A stretch of 64,000 nucleotides of DNA from contig NZ_PDYY01000009.1 of the NCBI RefSeq assembly GCF_002743255.1, positions 62,001 through 126,000 of the forward strand, in the 5' to 3' direction. Numbering within the stretch: the stretch's first letter is position 1; the number at the start of each line of letters is the position of its first letter. The position numbers and the translations under genes are program-made. This DNA is from Sporosarcina sp. P2. Its GTDB lineage: Bacteria; Bacillota; Bacilli; Bacillales_A; Planococcaceae. Positions 53,198-64,000 of the stretch are shown piece after piece. Under the pieces are notes generated by a model, which had not been told where the DNA came from, searched no databases, and saw only the letters and a list, made by a program, of their open reading frames with translations.

Positions 53198-54289
53198 ATG
53201 AAAAGACAACGAATAGTTGTGAAAATCGGTAGCAGCTCGTTAACGAATGATAATGGAGAAATCGATCAGGTAAAATTCAATGATCATGTCGATGCCTTGG
53301 CGATGCTAAAAAACGTTGGACATGAAGTCATTGTTGTCTCTTCAGGAGCGGTGGCGGCAGGCTTTGCTCGTCTCGGTTATCCTACCCGTCCACAGACCAT
53401 AAAAGGTAAACAAGCCGCAGCAGCAGTAGGGCAGAGCTTATTGATACAGTCCTATATTGAGAGGTTTAGCGCACATAAAGTCATTCCAGCTCAGATCTTA
53501 TTGACGCGTCATGACTTTGCCGATCGCGATCGATACCGCAACGCATTTGCAGCGATGTCTGAATTACTTGATCGTGGCATTATGCCGATCATTAACGAAA
53601 ATGATACAGTATCCATTGACGAGTTAACGTTTGGTGATAATGATATGCTATCCGCATTGGTCAGTGGTTTTCTACATGCGGATCAGTTGATTATCTTAAC
53701 CGATGTCAACGGGATCTACACAAGTAATCCACGAACAGATCCAGACGCTGTACGATTGACTAAATTGGATGAAATCACGGATGAATTACTGGGTGGCGCT
53801 GACGATGTCGGCTCGAAAGTTGGGACAGGAGGCATGCGTTCGAAGATACTAGCTGCAAAAACTGCCCACACGTTGGCAGTTCCGGTCTTCATTGGAACAG
53901 GACGCGGTCCATCAAAATTGTTGGATATTTTAAAAGGTCATGGAGACGGCACATATATTTCCAGTCCTGTTGCCAATACGATTAATACGAACCGCCAATG
54001 GATTGCCCTTCATTCCGAATCAACTGGACGTCTGTACGTGGATAAAGGGGCTGAAGAAGCCATTATGCATAACGGACGCAGTTTATTACCAGCAGGTGTC
54101 TTTAAAGTACAGGGGAATTTTGGTATTGGAGAAGTGGTGGAAGTGTTTGGTTTAGATGGTTTGATCGGTAAAGGTGAAGTCACCTATTCGTCTGAGCAAT
54201 TAAAGCAAACGATATCCGATAAGGATAAACTGGAAGAATCCAAGCCGATGCTAGAAGTCATTCACCGGGACCGCTGGGTACAAGTATAA
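53198..54289 (+). CDS. proB: Glutamate 5-kinase
   Basis: First step of proline synthesis: phosphorylates the gamma-carboxyl of glutamate. The amino-acid kinase domain shows [10 protein letters not shown] (about 6-15), [32 protein letters not shown] in parts and [11 protein letters not shown]; a C-terminal PUA domain (about 275-350) is present. ATG 53198 has GGAAGG at nine bases; the frame opens 30 bases earlier without an SD. It is under the T-box and followed by proA. Confidence 0.95.
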   Translation: MKRQRIVVKIGSSSLTNDNGEIDQVKFNDHVDALAMLKNVGHEVIVVSSGAVAAGFARLGYPTRPQTIKGKQAAAAVGQSLLIQSYIERFSAHKVIPAQILLTRHDFADRDRYRNAFAAMSELLDRGIMPIINENDTVSIDELTFGDNDMLSALVSGFLHADQLIILTDVNGIYTSNPRTDPDAVRLTKLDEITDELLGGADDVGSKVGTGGMRSKILAAKTAHTLAVPVFIGTGRGPSKLLDILKGHGDGTYISSPVANTINTNRQWIALHSESTGRLYVDKGAEEAIMHNGRSLLPAGVFKVQGNFGIGEVVEVFGLDGLIGKGEVTYSSEQLKQTISDKDKLEESKPMLEVIHRDRWVQV

Positions 54290-54308
54290 TCAAAGGAGAG
54301 AAAATAGT

Positions 54309-55553
54309 ATGAGTGAGATTAGAGATAAAGGCAAGGCGGCAAAAGAAGCAAGTATTGTGCTAAACGTAGCAACGACAGAAGAGAAAAACGATGCATTGCA
54401 GTTAATTGCTGATCAATTAATGAAAGAACAGGATCAATTGCTCGCTGAGAATAAAAAAGATATTGAAGAAGGTCGCGAAAAAGGAATTGACGCAGCTGTT
54501 CTCGATCGTATTTTATTGACGCCTGAACGCATTGAAGCTATGGCGGAAGGTGTTCGTCTACTGATTAATTTACAAGATCCAATTGGAGAAACGCTAGAGG
54601 AAATCAATAAGGAGAACGGATTACATATTGTCAAGAAGCGCGTGCCCATTGGTGTCATCGCCATGATTTATGAAGCGCGTCCGAATGTTACGATAGATGC
54701 TGCATCGTTGGCATTGAAAACAGGGAATGCGGTCGTGTTGCGTGGTAGCTCGTCCGCAAAATATTCTAATTTGGCCCTATGGCGTGTTATTCAATGCGGC
54801 CTCGAAAAAAGTTCATTACCCGTCGATTCTGTTCAATTAATTGAAGACACAAGTCGAGAAACAGCAAAAGAATTGTTCACACTCAACGACTATTTAGATG
54901 TTTTGATTCCACGTGGCGGTGCGAAGTTAATCCAGACTGTTATCCGTGAATCTACGGTACCGGTGATTGAAACAGGGGCGGGGAACTGTCATGTATTTAT
55001 TGATGAATCCGCAGATGAGAAAATGGCGATTGATATAGTAGTCAACGCCAAAACACAGCGTCCGTCGGTGTGTAACGCGATCGAAACCGTTCTGATCGAT
55101 TCCAACTGGTTGTCGCAGTACGGAAAAAATTTGATCAACGCATTACAAGACTATGATGTTCAACTGCAAGGTGACGAGAAACTTCAGGCGTTTGATTCGA
55201 ATATTGCTGCGGTTGAAGAAAATGATTGGTCAAGTGAATACCTGGACTTGACATTACGCGTAAAAAGCGTGGAAAATGTACAGCAAGCACTCGATCATAT
55301 TGCAACATACAGCACGAAGCATTCGGAAAGTATTATTACACAGACAGATGCACATGCTGAGCAATTTTTGAATAGCGTCGATGCGGCAGCTGTTTATGTT
55401 AATGCTTCCACTCGCTTTACGGATGGCTTTGAATTCGGATATGGTGCAGAAATAGGTATCAGTACACAAAAGCTTCACGCAAGAGGTCCAATGGGATTAG
55501 AGGCATTGACTTCTTCAAAATTTGTTATTCGAGGAACCGGTCAAATCAGATAA
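54309..55553 (+). CDS. proA: Glutamate-5-semialdehyde dehydrogenase
   Basis: NADPH-dependent reduction of glutamyl-5-phosphate to the semialdehyde, the partner step of ProB. Aldehyde-dehydrogenase superfamily protein of 414 residues, with the NAD-loop region [24 protein letters not shown] in parts, GGAKLIQTV, and the catalytic cysteine in [13 protein letters not shown] (about 250-262). ATG 54309 has AAAGGAGAG, 19 bases after proB. It forms the proBA operon. Confidence 0.96.
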   Translation: MSEIRDKGKAAKEASIVLNVATTEEKNDALQLIADQLMKEQDQLLAENKKDIEEGREKGIDAAVLDRILLTPERIEAMAEGVRLLINLQDPIGETLEEINKENGLHIVKKRVPIGVIAMIYEARPNVTIDAASLALKTGNAVVLRGSSSAKYSNLALWRVIQCGLEKSSLPVDSVQLIEDTSRETAKELFTLNDYLDVLIPRGGAKLIQTVIRESTVPVIETGAGNCHVFIDESADEKMAIDIVVNAKTQRPSVCNAIETVLIDSNWLSQYGKNLINALQDYDVQLQGDEKLQAFDSNIAAVEENDWSSEYLDLTLRVKSVENVQQALDHIATYSTKHSESIITQTDAHAEQFLNSVDAAAVYVNASTRFTDGFEFGYGAEIGISTQKLHARGPMGLEALTSSKFVIRGTGQIR

Positions 55554-55572
55554 TATGTAGGAGGGTTTATGT

Positions 55573-56652
55573 ATGGCAAATGAAAAACATATTTTACATT
55601 TTGAAACTTCCGCACCAAAAGACAAGCCGGCAACGGATGATCCACTTGCTTTCGGAACAATTTTCACTGATCACATGTTTGTGATGGACTATACGGATGG
55701 AACGGGATGGCATGATCCACGTATTGAGCAGTATAAGCCGTTTCTTTTGGATCCAGCCGCTATCGTGTTGCATTATGGACAAACTGTTTTCGAAGGTTTG
55801 AAAGCTTATTTAAATGAAGACAAAGAAGTAGTCTTGTTCCGTCCGGAGGAAAACATGAAACGGCTAAACCGTTCTAGTGATAGATTATGCATGCCGATGT
55901 TCGATGAGAAATTCGTATTAAGTGCACTAAAGGAATTGATTTCTCTTGAAAAAGATTGGATTCCCGATAGAGCAGGGACATCACTTTATGTGCGTCCTTT
56001 CATTTTCGCTACACAACCTTATTTAGGTGTAGCCCCTTCTAAAACGTACCGCCTAATGATCATTTTATCGCCGGTAGGTCCGTATTATAAAGAAGGAGTG
56101 AATCCTGTCAAAATTGCGGTTGAATCCCAGTATGTCCGTGCCGCAGTAGGTGGTACAGGCTCTGCGAAAACAGCCGGTAACTATGCTGGGGCGATGAAAG
56201 CTCAAGAAGTTGCGGAAGCAGAAGGGTATTCGCAAGTTCTATGGCTTGATGCAAAAGAACATCGCTATATTGAAGAAGTAGGTGCGATGAATGTATTCTT
56301 CAAAATCAATGGAGAGATTATCACGCCAAGCCTCAATGGTAGTATTTTAGAAGGCATCACGCGCAAATCCGTTATTGAGTTATTGATAGCTTGGGATATT
56401 CCCGTAACAGAACGTAAAGTGTCCATCGAGGAAATTATGGAAGCCAATCGCGCAGGCACGTTGGAAGAAGCATTTGGGACAGGAACGGCCGCTGTTATTT
56501 CCCCGATAGGCGAACTGTTCTTTGAGGGCGAAAAATGCGAGATCAATCAGAATGAAATCGGTGAGCTTTCATTAAAACTTTATGAGACGATTACAGGCAT
56601 CCAGACAGGAAAAGTAGAAGATCCATTTAACTGGGTTGTGCCGGTAGACTAA
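55573..56652 (+). CDS. ilvE: Branched-chain amino acid aminotransferase
   Basis: Class IV PLP aminotransferase making valine, leucine and isoleucine from their keto acids. The 359-residue form is the Bacillus YbgE/YwaA type: YGQTVFEGLKAY (about 64-75), RPEENMKRLN, the PLP lysine in GSAKTAGNYAGAM (about 196-208), LDAKEHRYIEEVGAMN and GTGTAAVISPIG. SD AGGAGGG fits ATG 55573. It lies close behind proA and is probably co-transcribed. No T-box of its own. Confidence 0.94.
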   Translation: MANEKHILHFETSAPKDKPATDDPLAFGTIFTDHMFVMDYTDGTGWHDPRIEQYKPFLLDPAAIVLHYGQTVFEGLKAYLNEDKEVVLFRPEENMKRLNRSSDRLCMPMFDEKFVLSALKELISLEKDWIPDRAGTSLYVRPFIFATQPYLGVAPSKTYRLMIILSPVGPYYKEGVNPVKIAVESQYVRAAVGGTGSAKTAGNYAGAMKAQEVAEAEGYSQVLWLDAKEHRYIEEVGAMNVFFKINGEIITPSLNGSILEGITRKSVIELLIAWDIPVTERKVSIEEIMEANRAGTLEEAFGTGTAAVISPIGELFFEGEKCEINQNEIGELSLKLYETITGIQTGKVEDPFNWVVPVD

Positions 56653-56742
56653 TTTCCTTCACAAATAAGGTGGAATGTTCCGTGACAACTGCGGTGCTGT
56701 GAAGTACACTGTTAATAGTTTTGATTGAAGGGGAGTTTCCTG

Positions 56743-57543
56743 ATGAACAAAAGTTTGATCGTTCTATTCCTGGCAGTGGTGCTATTTACAGTGACGGGAT
56801 GCGGAAAAACGTCTTCCGCTCCGTCAAGTGCGGAAGATTTATTGAAAAAAGCGGAACAAGCGATGAATGAATTGGAGTCTGTCCATGCCAATATCGCGTA
56901 CGACGAAAGTAGCGTTACATCCGATCCTGCAAAACGGACAAGTAAAAATGTACAAGTTCAGGCGGATATTGAACAGAATCCATTGAAAATTTCAGAGGAT
57001 GTCGTCTGGAAAATTCCAAAACAAGGCGCGAAAAACATTCAACTATTTCGCCAAGGTGATCAATTAGCTATGCAAGAGACAGTTGAAACAGAAAAAAGTG
57101 AATGGCAAGAGCTAACAGAAAAGCAACGCACGGAATTGCTTGGTGTGTGGGTGCCGTTTGTTTCGCCAGTAATGGACTTTTCGCTGTTAAAACCTTTCTT
57201 GCATGATGCAGAAATAGAAAAGATTGATTATGGCTATGCATTGCAGTTTTCACTATCCCCAGCTGATTATCGACAGTTGATGGAAGTGGTATCAGTGAAT
57301 AGTCCGCAACCAGAAAAGTTTGTCCATACGCACGGCGGATTCCCTGTAGTGGAGAAACTGGATGTAGAGCTAACGGTAAATGAAAAAACGATGTTTGTGA
57401 CGGGCATGAAAATGTCAGCGAATGTCACAAGTTATTTCGGCCGGGATTATATTCGATATAAGCAGAAACTCGATGCAAAGTATAGTTATTTTAATGATAT
57501 CGATGCGATTTCCACACCGAAAGATGCGGAGATGTTTAAGTAA
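56743..57543 (+). CDS. Lipoprotein of unknown function
   Basis: Exported lipoprotein of 266 residues: signal peptide with lipobox TVTGC, lipidated Cys20, then a serine-rich linker and a mostly beta domain (EDLLKKAEQAMNELESVHANI..., later FVHTHGGFPVVEKLDVEL). The fold resembles LolA/LppX-like lipid-binding or DUF6612-type lipoproteins by eye only. ATG 56743 has GAAGGGGAG; the frame opens at TTG 56725. It is downstream of ilvE with its own terminator. Confidence 0.82.
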   Translation: MNKSLIVLFLAVVLFTVTGCGKTSSAPSSAEDLLKKAEQAMNELESVHANIAYDESSVTSDPAKRTSKNVQVQADIEQNPLKISEDVVWKIPKQGAKNIQLFRQGDQLAMQETVETEKSEWQELTEKQRTELLGVWVPFVSPVMDFSLLKPFLHDAEIEKIDYGYALQFSLSPADYRQLMEVVSVNSPQPEKFVHTHGGFPVVEKLDVELTVNEKTMFVTGMKMSANVTSYFGRDYIRYKQKLDAKYSYFNDIDAISTPKDAEMFK

Positions 57544-57546
57544 TAG

Positions 57547-57589
57547 AAAAAATCCACACTGACCTACTGAGGGTTGTTGTGGATTTTTT
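57547..57589. terminator. Bidirectional terminator between the lipoprotein gene and rarA
   Basis: AAAAAATCCACA and TGTGGATTTTTT are exact complements; A and T runs on each side suit the converging genes. Confidence 0.88.
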
Positions 57590-57608
57590 GCTATATCTAG
57601 CTAAATCT

Positions 57609-58904
57609 TTAACGTGGATTCTTTTTACCTTTGAATGACTGAAGCCGTTTGTGAATGGCAGCCATTCTAGTTTCTTCACCAGCTTCTACAGGGGTGTAGA
57701 ACTTGGAGTTTACTAAGTTGTCAGGCATATATTGTTGGTCTGTCCAACCGCCAAATGTCCCTACTGGCGTTGCATGTGGGTAGACGTAGCCTCCATGACC
57801 GAGTGCAGCTGATCCGCTGTAGTGCGTGTCACGTAAATGCATAGGAATTTCACCAGTTGGTTTTTCATGTAAGGTTTTTGTAGCCGCATCGATCGCTTTA
57901 TAAGCGGAGTTTGATTTAGAGGCTAAACACATTTCTATAATTGCCGTGGCAAGTGGAATGCGGGCTTCTGGCATGCCGAGACGCTGTGCGGCGTCTGTAG
58001 CCGCAAGAACTCGGCTCCCTACATCCGGCGCTGCCAATCCGATATCTTCATAACTCATGACGAGTATGCGTCTTGTAACGGCAGTTAGATCCCCAATTTC
58101 AAGTAATTGGGCCAAATAATAAAGCGCCGCATCGACATCGCTACCGCGTACACTTTTTTGCAAAGCGGATAATAAATTAAAATGATGTGAGCCCTTTTTG
58201 TCGCCTAGTAAACTAATCCTAGTTAATAATTGATCAAGTAATGCATCTTCAATAATAATTTTGCCATCCTCTTCATCACTTGCAGCCAGTAATGATTCAA
58301 GGAAAGTTAACGCTTTTCGCGCATCACCATTCACACCTTCTGAGATTTTCTCTAGTTGTTCTGTCGTGATGCCAATCGTTTCCTTACCAAGTCCTTTTTT
58401 CTCGTCTGTTAACGTGCGCTCAAGTAATTTGAGTAAGTCTGTTGGTTGCAATCGCTTCAATTGAACGATTTCACCACAACGTGAACGAATAGCGGGATTG
58501 ACATCGTGGAATGGATTTTCCGTTGTCGCGCCGATCAAGACAATCGAACCGCTTTCTACGTGAGGAAGCAATGTATCTTGTTGCAATTTATTGAAACGAT
58601 GAATTTCATCTAAGAATAGCAATACTTTACCTGTCATTCGTGCTTCTTTCACTACATCTTCTACATCTTTTTTGCCTGCCACTGTCGCATTCAACGCAAT
58701 GAAAGGTAGTTTCGACGTACCCGCGATCGCGTAGGCTAGAGACGTTTTTCCAATGCCTGGTTCACCATATAATAAAAGAGATGGGACATGCCCGTTCTTG
58801 ATCATCCGATATAAGGGAGTACGGTTGCCGATGACGTGGTCTTGTCCGATCACTTCATCAATCGTCTCGGGCCGCATACGAAAAGCCAAAGGTTCATTAT
58901 GCAT
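57609..58904 (-). CDS. rarA: Replication-associated recombination protein A (AAA+ ATPase)
   Basis: Clamp-loader-like AAA+ ATPase acting at stalled forks (MgsA/YrvN). The 431-residue protein shows RMRPETIDEVIGQDHVIG in its first 30 residues, Walker A YGEPGIGKTSLAYA (about 48-61), Walker B LLFLDEIHRFN (about 97-107), sensor ATTENPFHDV and the C-terminal tetramerisation region. The frame runs upstream, but ATG 58904 has AGGAGG at the right distance. It diverges from cymR, as in B. subtilis. Confidence 0.95.
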   Translation of the reverse strand: MHNEPLAFRMRPETIDEVIGQDHVIGNRTPLYRMIKNGHVPSLLLYGEPGIGKTSLAYAIAGTSKLPFIALNATVAGKKDVEDVVKEARMTGKVLLFLDEIHRFNKLQQDTLLPHVESGSIVLIGATTENPFHDVNPAIRSRCGEIVQLKRLQPTDLLKLLERTLTDEKKGLGKETIGITTEQLEKISEGVNGDARKALTFLESLLAASDEEDGKIIIEDALLDQLLTRISLLGDKKGSHHFNLLSALQKSVRGSDVDAALYYLAQLLEIGDLTAVTRRILVMSYEDIGLAAPDVGSRVLAATDAAQRLGMPEARIPLATAIIEMCLASKSNSAYKAIDAATKTLHEKPTGEIPMHLRDTHYSGSAALGHGGYVYPHATPVGTFGGWTDQQYMPDNLVNSKFYTPVEAGEETRMAAIHKRLQSFKGKKNPR

Positions 58905-59030
58905 GTATATCCTCCTAGCGTACGTTTGTTCTTTCATTATACTGTAAAACATTAGTGAAGTCATTTGCAAGAACCAATGATACAATTATGCTATACTGAT
59001 TTCAGCAATTTTAGTAAAGGACGATGCCCA

Positions 59031-59450
59031 ATGAAAATATCCACTAAAGGCCGATACGGGCTTACAGTAATAGTAGAATTAGGACGAAAATATGGAGAAG
59101 GTCCCGTGCCTTTGCGTAAAATCGCAGAAGAGCAAAATCTCTCCGAAGCATATTTGGAACAACTCATCCCGCCTTTACGCAACAGCGGAATAGTGAAGAG
59201 TGTCCGCGGGGCATACGGTGGCTATAAACTCGCCAAAGATCCTTCTGAAATTATGGCAGGCGACATCATCCGTTTGCTTGAAGGACCGATCCAATTAGTC
59301 GAAGGATTGGATGACGATGATATTCCGCAACGCGAACTATGGAAACGAATCGGAGATGCAATCCGAGGGGTATTAGATCATACGACGATCAAGGATTTAA
59401 TTGAATTTGAAGATACGTCCACTATCGACGAATACATGTTCTATATTTAA
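59031..59450 (+). CDS. cymR: Rrf2-family regulator CymR
   Basis: Rrf2 winged-helix repressor of 139 residues controlling cysteine metabolism with CysK. It has MKISTKGRYGLTVIVELG and the DNA-reading part IAEEQNLSEAYLEQLIPPLRNSGIVKSVRGAYGGYKLAK in segments. It lacks the three cysteines of IscR, so it is not an Fe-S sensor. An extended -10 (TGCTATACT, 58989-58997) lies just upstream. ATG 59031 follows AAAGGA. Neighbouring yrvO and mnmA make it the B. subtilis cymR arrangement. Confidence 0.93.
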   Translation: MKISTKGRYGLTVIVELGRKYGEGPVPLRKIAEEQNLSEAYLEQLIPPLRNSGIVKSVRGAYGGYKLAKDPSEIMAGDIIRLLEGPIQLVEGLDDDDIPQRELWKRIGDAIRGVLDHTTIKDLIEFEDTSTIDEYMFYI

Positions 59451-59462
59451 AGGAGTTTAGCT

Positions 59463-60611
59463 ATGAAACCAGCTATATATTTAGATTATGCTGCAACGAC
59501 ACCGATGCATCCAGTCGTATTGGAGCGATTCAAGACTGCGTTGCAAGATACGTATGGTAATCCTTCAAGTACGCATCAATTGGGTCGTCACGCGAAGAAA
59601 GTGCTGGAAGATGCTCGCAAAACGTTAGCATCCTCGATCAATGCGTCACCCAATGAAATCATTCTTACTTCTGGAGGAACAGAAGCGGATAACTTAGCGA
59701 TTTTTGGGTACGTACGGTCGGTGAAAACAGAAGGCAAACATATTATCACAACGGAAATCGAACATCATGCGGTGTTAAACCCGTGTAAACAACTGGAGTC
59801 ACAAGGCTATAACGTGACTTATCTATCACCTGACCAGAGTGGGGTCATTACGGCAGAGCAAGTTCAGCACGCGTTAACAGAAGAAACCATTTTAGTCTCT
59901 ATTATGTACGGAAACAATGAAGTGGGAACGATCCAGCCAATTGCGGAGATCGGTCAGCTACTCTCGACACATCAGTCCGTATTCCACACAGATGCGGTGC
60001 AAGCTTACGGAACGTGCCAACTCGATGTTGAAGAGTTGCAAGTCGATTTATTGTCAGTTTCAGCACATAAACTGAACGGACCCAAAGGCATAGGCTTTCT
60101 TTATCAGCGAAATGGCAAGGTGCTGTCGAGTCAAGTACTCGGAGGTTCACAAGAGAAGAAACGCCGCGCAGGTACTGAAAATGTACCAGCCGCAGTTGCA
60201 TTTGCAGAGGCGGTATCCATTGCCGAGCAATCAAAACTAGTTAAACAAGAAAACTATTCTACGTTTAAACAAAAAATGGCGGCAGTCTTTGAGAAACACC
60301 AAATCGATTTCCGACCGACCATTCCCCAAGCAGTAGCATCTTTACCGCATATTTATCATGTATCGTTTCCAGGCACCGATGTGGAAACATTTTTGATGAG
60401 CTTGGATTTAGAAGGCATAGCTGTATCAAGCGGTTCAGCTTGTACTGCAGGGTCATTTGAACCGTCACATGTCGTAACAGCTATGTTTGGTACAGAATCA
60501 GATAAAGCTAGGAACTCAATCCGCATTAGTTTCGGCTATGACTTGGATGAGGCCATTATAGAAGAAGCAGCAAATCGAATCGCAAGTGTAGTCAAACGAC
60601 TAGTGAAATGA
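59463..60611 (+). CDS. yrvO: Cysteine desulfurase (YrvO/IscS-like) for tRNA thiolation
   Basis: PLP-dependent sulfur donor. DYAATTPMHP at the start, SAHKLNGPKG with the PLP lysine (about 201-210) and the active cysteine in SSGSACTAGSFEPSHV (about 325-340). It is adjacent to mnmA, and in B. subtilis YrvO feeds sulfur directly to MnmA for 2-thiouridine. ATG 59463 has AAAGGAG, 12 bases after cymR, giving one operon. It is distinct from the nifS paralogue at 49.6 kb. Confidence 0.94.
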   Translation: MKPAIYLDYAATTPMHPVVLERFKTALQDTYGNPSSTHQLGRHAKKVLEDARKTLASSINASPNEIILTSGGTEADNLAIFGYVRSVKTEGKHIITTEIEHHAVLNPCKQLESQGYNVTYLSPDQSGVITAEQVQHALTEETILVSIMYGNNEVGTIQPIAEIGQLLSTHQSVFHTDAVQAYGTCQLDVEELQVDLLSVSAHKLNGPKGIGFLYQRNGKVLSSQVLGGSQEKKRRAGTENVPAAVAFAEAVSIAEQSKLVKQENYSTFKQKMAAVFEKHQIDFRPTIPQAVASLPHIYHVSFPGTDVETFLMSLDLEGIAVSSGSACTAGSFEPSHVVTAMFGTESDKARNSIRISFGYDLDEAIIEEAANRIASVVKRLVK

Positions 60612-60620
60612 ATTAAGTAA

Positions 60621-61751
<1,131 letters not shown>

Positions 61752-61763
61752 GGAGGCAACAGC

Positions 61764-62429
61764 ATGTCGATACATCAAGATGCGATTAAAGAAATGCAAG
61801 AAGGCAATTATGAAAAAGCGATTGAGCTTTTCATGAAAGCAGTAGAAGAAAATCCGGAAGAGCCTACGGGCTATATCAATATTGGAAACATTTTTGCATC
61901 GCTTGGAGACGCCGAGCAGGCGGAACCATTTTTCCAAAAAGCGTTGACGCTTGATGAAAATGCAGGAACCGCTTTTTATGGACTGGCGAATCTGTATTAC
62001 AATCAAGAGCGCTTTGAAGAAGCAGCAAAATTATATGAAAAAGCCATCAATACAGGATTGGATTCTGCCGATGCCTATTTCATGCTAGGTAAAAGTATAG
62101 AACAAACAGGTAATGACCGATTAGCATTGCCTTATTTGCAACGTGCCGTTGAATTAAATCCTGACGATCAGGAAGTGGCATTGTCGTATGGGATTTTACT
62201 AGCTAAGCTCGAATTATTTAAAGAAGCTAAGCCCGTATTCGAATCCATTTTGGCAGTGGCTCCTGATCATGCGGATAGCCATTATAATTTGGGCGTTTTA
62301 TATGCCGTTTCTACAGAAGACAAAACAAGTGCACTATCACACTTAGAGCAAGCCTTCACTGCGGAACCTGACCATACCCAGGCGCGTTATTTATTCGATA
62401 TGATCAAGCTTGGGGAACAGGGCGAGTAA
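61764..62429 (+). CDS. TPR-repeat protein (YrrB-like)
   Basis: A 221-residue protein made almost only of tetratricopeptide repeats, about six 34-residue units (for example GNYEKAIELFMKAVEENPEEP, in parts, and EEPTGYINIGNIFASLGDAEQAEP). It is a protein-interaction scaffold, with no enzyme motif. It starts 12 bases after mnmA with AAGGAGG and precedes recD2, as yrrB does in B. subtilis. Partners are unknown; the conserved neighbourhood suggests tRNA modification or repair. Confidence 0.9.
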   Translation: MSIHQDAIKEMQEGNYEKAIELFMKAVEENPEEPTGYINIGNIFASLGDAEQAEPFFQKALTLDENAGTAFYGLANLYYNQERFEEAAKLYEKAINTGLDSADAYFMLGKSIEQTGNDRLALPYLQRAVELNPDDQEVALSYGILLAKLELFKEAKPVFESILAVAPDHADSHYNLGVLYAVSTEDKTSALSHLEQAFTAEPDHTQARYLFDMIKLGEQGE

Positions 62430-62460
62430 TACAGTAGGTGAAAAGGAGGGAGACCTAGCG

Positions 62461-64000
62461 ATGAGTGAAAACGGACAATATTTAATCGGTAGGCCGGTCG
62501 TGACAATTTTTCATAATACGACGAATCTATTTTCCATCGTCAAGTTGAAAGTCACATCCACCAATACCGACTACCGCGACAGTGAAATAGTGATCAAAGG
62601 GTCATTCCCTCCTTTAGTTGCGGAAGAAGAGTATAAATTTACGGGTCGACTTGTTACCCATCCGGTACATGGACAGCAGTTCGATGTGCAGACGTTCTCG
62701 AAAGAGTTACCTGCAACAGAGGCGGGTTTGATTCATTACCTTTCCGGTGATTTATTTCCTGGAATTGGGAAGAAAACAGCTAGTGATATTGTCAAGACAC
62801 TTGGCAACAACGTCATTCAGAAAGTTCTTGAAGACCGCAGTGTCCTTGATCAAATCCCGCGTTTAAGTGACGAGCGGAAAGATACGCTCGTTTCCGTGTT
62901 GCAGGAGAATCTAGGTCTTGAACGGACGATGGTGCAACTGAATGAATGGGGCTTCGGTCCACAAGTGGCCATGCGGATCTATCAAGCGTATCAAGATGAT
63001 GCCATCACGATTCTGACAGAAAATCCATACCGTTTAATTCAGGAAATCGAAGGAATCGGTTTTCAACGTGCAGACGATCTAGCGAAGCAACTGGGGCTCG
63101 TCGGGGATCATCCTGCGCGTATTAAGGCAGCAGTTTATTACAGTGTACATAGTGAAGTACAGTCAGCAGGACATGTCTACGTAGAGTCTGAGGTGATCTT
63201 ACCACAAGCGAAGCAGTTGCTTGAATCGAGTCAGGCGCATATAATTTCCTACGAATCGATTACCCAAGCAGTGATTGAACTAGTCGAAGAAGGCGCATTG
63301 TCTGCTGAAATGCAACGTCTCTACTTACCATCTCTTTATTTTTCAGAAATTGGTATTGCTGCTAAAGTAAATAAAATTCTTGAAAATGAAGTCGCTGAAC
63401 AATTTCCTGCTTCAGAAATTAGAAAAGCTATAGGTGAAATTGAAGAACGCTTGGAAGTGCAATATGCTGAAACGCAAGTCGAAGCCATCGAGCGCGCCCT
63501 TCATTCTTCACTGCTCGTGTTAACGGGGGGACCAGGGACAGGGAAGACAACGGTAATTAGAGGATTGGTTGAGGCGTATGCAGAACTGCATGGCATCTCA
63601 CTCGACCTCGACGAGTATGCACGAAAAAAAGAACCGTTCCCGATCATTTTGGCAGCACCTACTGGACGCGCTGCCAAACGCATGTCCGAATCGACGGGAC
63701 TACCTGCTATGACGATTCATCGTCTACTCGGATTTACGGGTCAAGACGACGAAGAAGAGACAGAACGCGAAGTGGATGGCAATCTCATCATCATTGATGA
63801 AACATCCATGGTAGATACTTGGCTCATGCATCAGCTGTTAAAAGCTGTCCGCAACGATGCACAGTTATTATTCGTTGGAGACCAGGATCAACTGCCTTCC
63901 GTTGGACCTGGACAAGTGTTGCGTGATTTCATGCAGTCAGGAAAAATTCCAGTTGTTGAACTGACGGATATTTTTCGACAAAGTGAAGGCTCGACCATCA
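62461..64000 (+). CDS. recD2: RecD2 ATP-dependent DNA helicase (5' part; runs off the window)
   Basis: SF1B 5'-3' helicase involved in repair and fork progression, without RecBC. The first 513 codons are seen: an N-terminal OB-like and HhH region (GDLFPGIGKKTASDIV, GIGFQRADDLAKQ), Walker A LTGGPGTGKTTV (about 351-362), PTGRAAKRM, the DExx motif IIDETSMVD and GDQDQLPSVGPGQVL. The C-terminal UvrD-like half lies beyond 64000. ATG 62461 has AAAAGGAGGGAG. It follows the TPR gene. Confidence 0.94.
   Translation, partial: MSENGQYLIGRPVVTIFHNTTNLFSIVKLKVTSTNTDYRDSEIVIKGSFPPLVAEEEYKFTGRLVTHPVHGQQFDVQTFSKELPATEAGLIHYLSGDLFPGIGKKTASDIVKTLGNNVIQKVLEDRSVLDQIPRLSDERKDTLVSVLQENLGLERTMVQLNEWGFGPQVAMRIYQAYQDDAITILTENPYRLIQEIEGIGFQRADDLAKQLGLVGDHPARIKAAVYYSVHSEVQSAGHVYVESEVILPQAKQLLESSQAHIISYESITQAVIELVEEGALSAEMQRLYLPSLYFSEIGIAAKVNKILENEVAEQFPASEIRKAIGEIEERLEVQYAETQVEAIERALHSSLLVLTGGPGTGKTTVIRGLVEAYAELHGISLDLDEYARKKEPFPIILAAPTGRAAKRMSESTGLPAMTIHRLLGFTGQDDEEETEREVDGNLIIIDETSMVDTWLMHQLLKAVRNDAQLLFVGDQDQLPSVGPGQVLRDFMQSGKIPVVELTDIFRQSEGSTI

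Overview
The window reads as core chromosome of a low-to-moderate-GC Firmicute of the order Bacillales. Gene content and order follow the Bacillus subtilis blocks qcrABC-ypjA/C/D-dapB-bshA-cca-birA-panBCD-dinG-ypmB-aspB-dnaD-nth-ypoC/ponA-recU, yppE-yprA/yprB-gpsB-rnpB-ypsC-ypvA and yrvN-cymR-yrvO-mnmA-yrrB-recD2. Several B. subtilis members are absent (mgsA, bshB1, ypmA, asnS, nadB). This, the SLH-domain surface enzyme and the style of the dispersed palindromic repeats suggest a Planococcaceae member such as Sporosarcina; that placement is inference, not measurement.

Layout. 1-4.8 kb: menaquinol:cytochrome c reductase operon, a DUF1405 membrane protein, a YugP-type zinc peptidase and a convergent YitT-family protein. 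4.9-9.4 kb: ypjD-dapB-bshA-cca-birA, tightly packed behind a good sigma-A promoter. 9.4-11.7 kb: panBCD behind a structured leader. 11.7-12.3 kb: a gene-free spacer with a palindromic repeat and an inverted partial copy. 12.3-18.6 kb: dinG, ypmB, aspB, dnaD, nth, ypoC. 18.7-22.0 kb: ponA and recU on the minus strand. 22.2-30.8 kb: yppE, mrfA, an accessory insert (SLH 5'-nucleotidase, DUF488, DUF4385, WYL-like), mrfB and gpsB. 30.8-33.8 kb: alkA and a short UvrA paralogue on the minus strand. 33.9-34.6 kb: a five-unit 21-bp tandem repeat and RNase P RNA. 34.7-43.5 kb: ypsC, ypvA, cheX, dynA, a rhodanese and a phosphoesterase. 43.6-47.8 kb: an accessory stretch with gene remnants, a glutathione-transferase-type protein, a MATE pump, RNase HI-like, YpeQ and a cold-shock gene. 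48.0-52.9 kb: cidAB and the NAD genes (niaR, nifS, nadC, nadA). 52.9-57.6 kb: T-box-controlled proBA, a branched-chain aminotransferase and a lipoprotein. 57.6-64 kb: rarA, cymR, yrvO, mnmA, a TPR protein and recD2, which runs off the window.

How the genes work together. The main themes are cofactor and amino-acid synthesis (pantothenate, NAD, biotin attachment, lysine/DAP, proline, bacillithiol), cell-wall growth and division (ponA, gpsB, recU) and DNA repair (dinG, nth, recU, mrfA, mrfB, alkA, a UvrA paralogue, rarA, recD2). Two cysteine desulfurases each sit beside their likely client: nifS with nadA, yrvO with mnmA.

I found no CRISPR array, prophage, transposase or recognisable defence system. 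The most unusual items are the repair genes around mrfA/mrfB, alkA and the UvrA paralogue, the alternative-fold panB leader, the 21-bp tandem repeat before rnpB, the palindromic repeat pair, and two small ORFs each broken by one in-frame stop. None is clear evidence of a new system. Start sites were adjusted where a Shine-Dalgarno (SD) sequence favoured an internal codon.
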